64,000 nt of DNA from assembly GCF_000378985.1 (NCBI RefSeq), contig NZ_KB905370.1, positions 4,772,799 through 4,836,798 on the forward strand, given 5' to 3'. Under the pieces are notes generated by a model. That model was not told the DNA's origin. It ran no database searches and was given only the letters and a program-made list of their open reading frames with translations. This stretch comes from Ensifer sp. BR816. GTDB taxonomy: Bacteria > Pseudomonadota > Alphaproteobacteria > Rhizobiales > Rhizobiaceae. A program made the translations under genes and the position numbers. Every line of letters begins with the position of its first letter. The first letter of the stretch is position 1. Shown here one piece after another: positions 63,137-64,000 of the stretch.

Positions 63137-64000
63137 TCACCGGCGCGCCTCGCGGCCCGAGCTCCGACGTGCGCTGCCGGACTGCTCGTCGGCGGGCCGG
63201 CCCTTGACGTGCTGCGCCGTCCGGGTCAGCGCCCAGATGGCCAGATCGTCGAGCGAGAGCGGCTTGCTGATCAGATAGCCTTGGAAGCGGTCGCAGCCGG
63301 CTGCCGTCAGCATGGCGAGCTTTTCCGGCGTATCGACGCCTTCGCCGATCACTGCCATGTCCTTGGCATGGCAGAGTGCGATCACCGCCTTGAGCACGGA
63401 AAGGGAGTGCGAGGCCGTGAGGTTGGTGACGAGCGCCCGGTCGAGTTTGATCGTGTCCGCGGCGTAGTCGATGATCTGCTGGATCGAGGTATAGCCGGCA
63501 CCGAAGTCGTCGATCGACAGGCGGAAGCCTTTGTGGCGCAGTTCCTCGATGTTCTGCCGAAGCTGGTCGCTGATCTTGACGGCGAACGTTTCGGTAAGCT
63601 CGATGTCGATCGATCGCGGTTCGAGCCGATGGAGGGTCGCGCAGTCCGACAGGTAGTCGCCGAGGGCGCGCGAATGCAGCTCCGCCGAGGAAATGTTGAT
63701 CGCCAGCACCGTATCTTGTCCGAAAAGGGCCTTCAACTGGCGGCAGTCGGACATCGCCTTGTCGATGACCCACCAGTCGATCTTGGTGAAAAGACCGGAG
63801 CTTTCGGCGATCGGGACGAATTCGTCCGGCGTCACGGGGCCGAGAACGGGCGAATTCCAGCGCAACAGGGCCTCGCAGCCGGTGACCTGGCCGCGCACGT
63901 TGACGATCGGCATGTAGACCAGGCGGAATTGCTCGTCAGGATCGAGTCCCCGCAGTTCCTCCTGGATCTGGCGCAGCCGCGTCCGCTTGTCGTGGAGCGC
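63137..64000 (-). CDS. EAL-domain cyclic-di-GMP phosphodiesterase, N-terminus outside window
   Basis: The frame is open to the window edge, where LHDKRTRLRQIQEELRG resembles the linker after a GGDEF domain, so the full protein is probably GGDEF-EAL. The EAL domain contains CEALLRW, NISSAELHS, IELTETFA, DDFGAGYTS and KLDRALV; the EGVE motif reads EGVD, a conservative Asp for Glu change. The C-terminal tail is Arg/Ser-rich. It would hydrolyse c-di-GMP at the membrane or in the cytoplasm. It stops 90 bases upstream of purD. Confidence 0.88.
   Translation of the reverse strand, partial: ALHDKRTRLRQIQEELRGLDPDEQFRLVYMPIVNVRGQVTGCEALLRWNSPVLGPVTPDEFVPIAESSGLFTKIDWWVIDKAMSDCRQLKALFGQDTVLAINISSAELHSRALGDYLSDCATLHRLEPRSIDIELTETFAVKISDQLRQNIEELRHKGFRLSIDDFGAGYTSIQQIIDYAADTIKLDRALVTNLTASHSLSVLKAVIALCHAKDMAVIGEGVDTPEKLAMLTAAGCDRFQGYLISKPLSLDDLAIWALTRTAQHVKGRPADEQSGSARRSSGREARR

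Overview
The window looks like chromosome from a Sinorhizobium/Ensifer-type alphaproteobacterium. The evidence is high GC with strong GC3 codon bias, rhizobial gene families (DUF4170, DUF2093, HPE1-like, a PRC-barrel stress protein), an F0 ATP synthase operon separate from F1 with atpI-B-E-F2-F order, and RIME-like palindromic intergenic repeats. Gene order resembles the Sinorhizobium meliloti chromosome from memory; no database search was made. No rRNA, tRNA, CRISPR array or prophage was seen.

Layout. 1-9.1 kb: end of ribF, ileS, a lipoprotein, a GNAT acetyltransferase, tadA, an RluB-like pseudouridine synthase with a very long basic tail, rsmD and a patatin-like lipase. 9.1-20.8 kb: a KefB-type antiporter, pmbA, a CysQ-like phosphatase, then the Kdo/lipid A genes DUF4170-waaA and lpxK, now separated by a HAD phosphatase gene and a complete IS5-type element (15808-17334). 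The IS carries a second, translationally coupled gene. Two tandem RIME-like repeats touch the IS, and DUF2093 and mutL follow. 21-25.3 kb: a signalling block made of a PAS-PAS-receiver protein without a kinase core, a GGDEF-EAL protein with a degenerate GGDEF site, and a PRC-barrel protein behind a general-stress (RpoE2-type) promoter.

25.5-31.5 kb: a five-gene sugar-acid operon (SDR dehydrogenase, dgoK, dgoA, SMP-30 lactonase, IlvD/Edd dehydratase). These fit the oxidative De Ley-Doudoroff route for D-galactose or a related sugar: sugar to lactone to aldonate to 2-keto-3-deoxy acid to its phosphate, then pyruvate plus glyceraldehyde-3-phosphate. A divergent IclR regulator shares an intergenic region with a visible promoter and operator. 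31.7-39 kb: two paralogous LuxR solos, a near-consensus sigma-54 promoter, mrp, kup and a SleB-type cell wall hydrolase. 39-42 kb: the F0 operon with a consensus rhizobial promoter and a clear terminator.

42-53 kb: rnhB, a SplB-like radical SAM gene and a divergent small glycosyltransferase with an alphaproteobacterial SOS box between them, moaB-ispE-TPR, polyprenyl diphosphate synthase, a methyltransferase, an S49 protease and glyQ. 53-64 kb: lemA and a DUF2207 gene lie between glyQ and glyS, followed by AraC-cupin-LysE, DUF523, an HPE1-like secreted protein, purD and a partial EAL-domain gene. Most of the window is ordinary housekeeping sequence. The unusual material is the IS passenger gene, several well-matched regulatory sites (SOS, CtrA, RpoE2, sigma-54, IclR) and a few very small ORFs with good ribosome binding sites.
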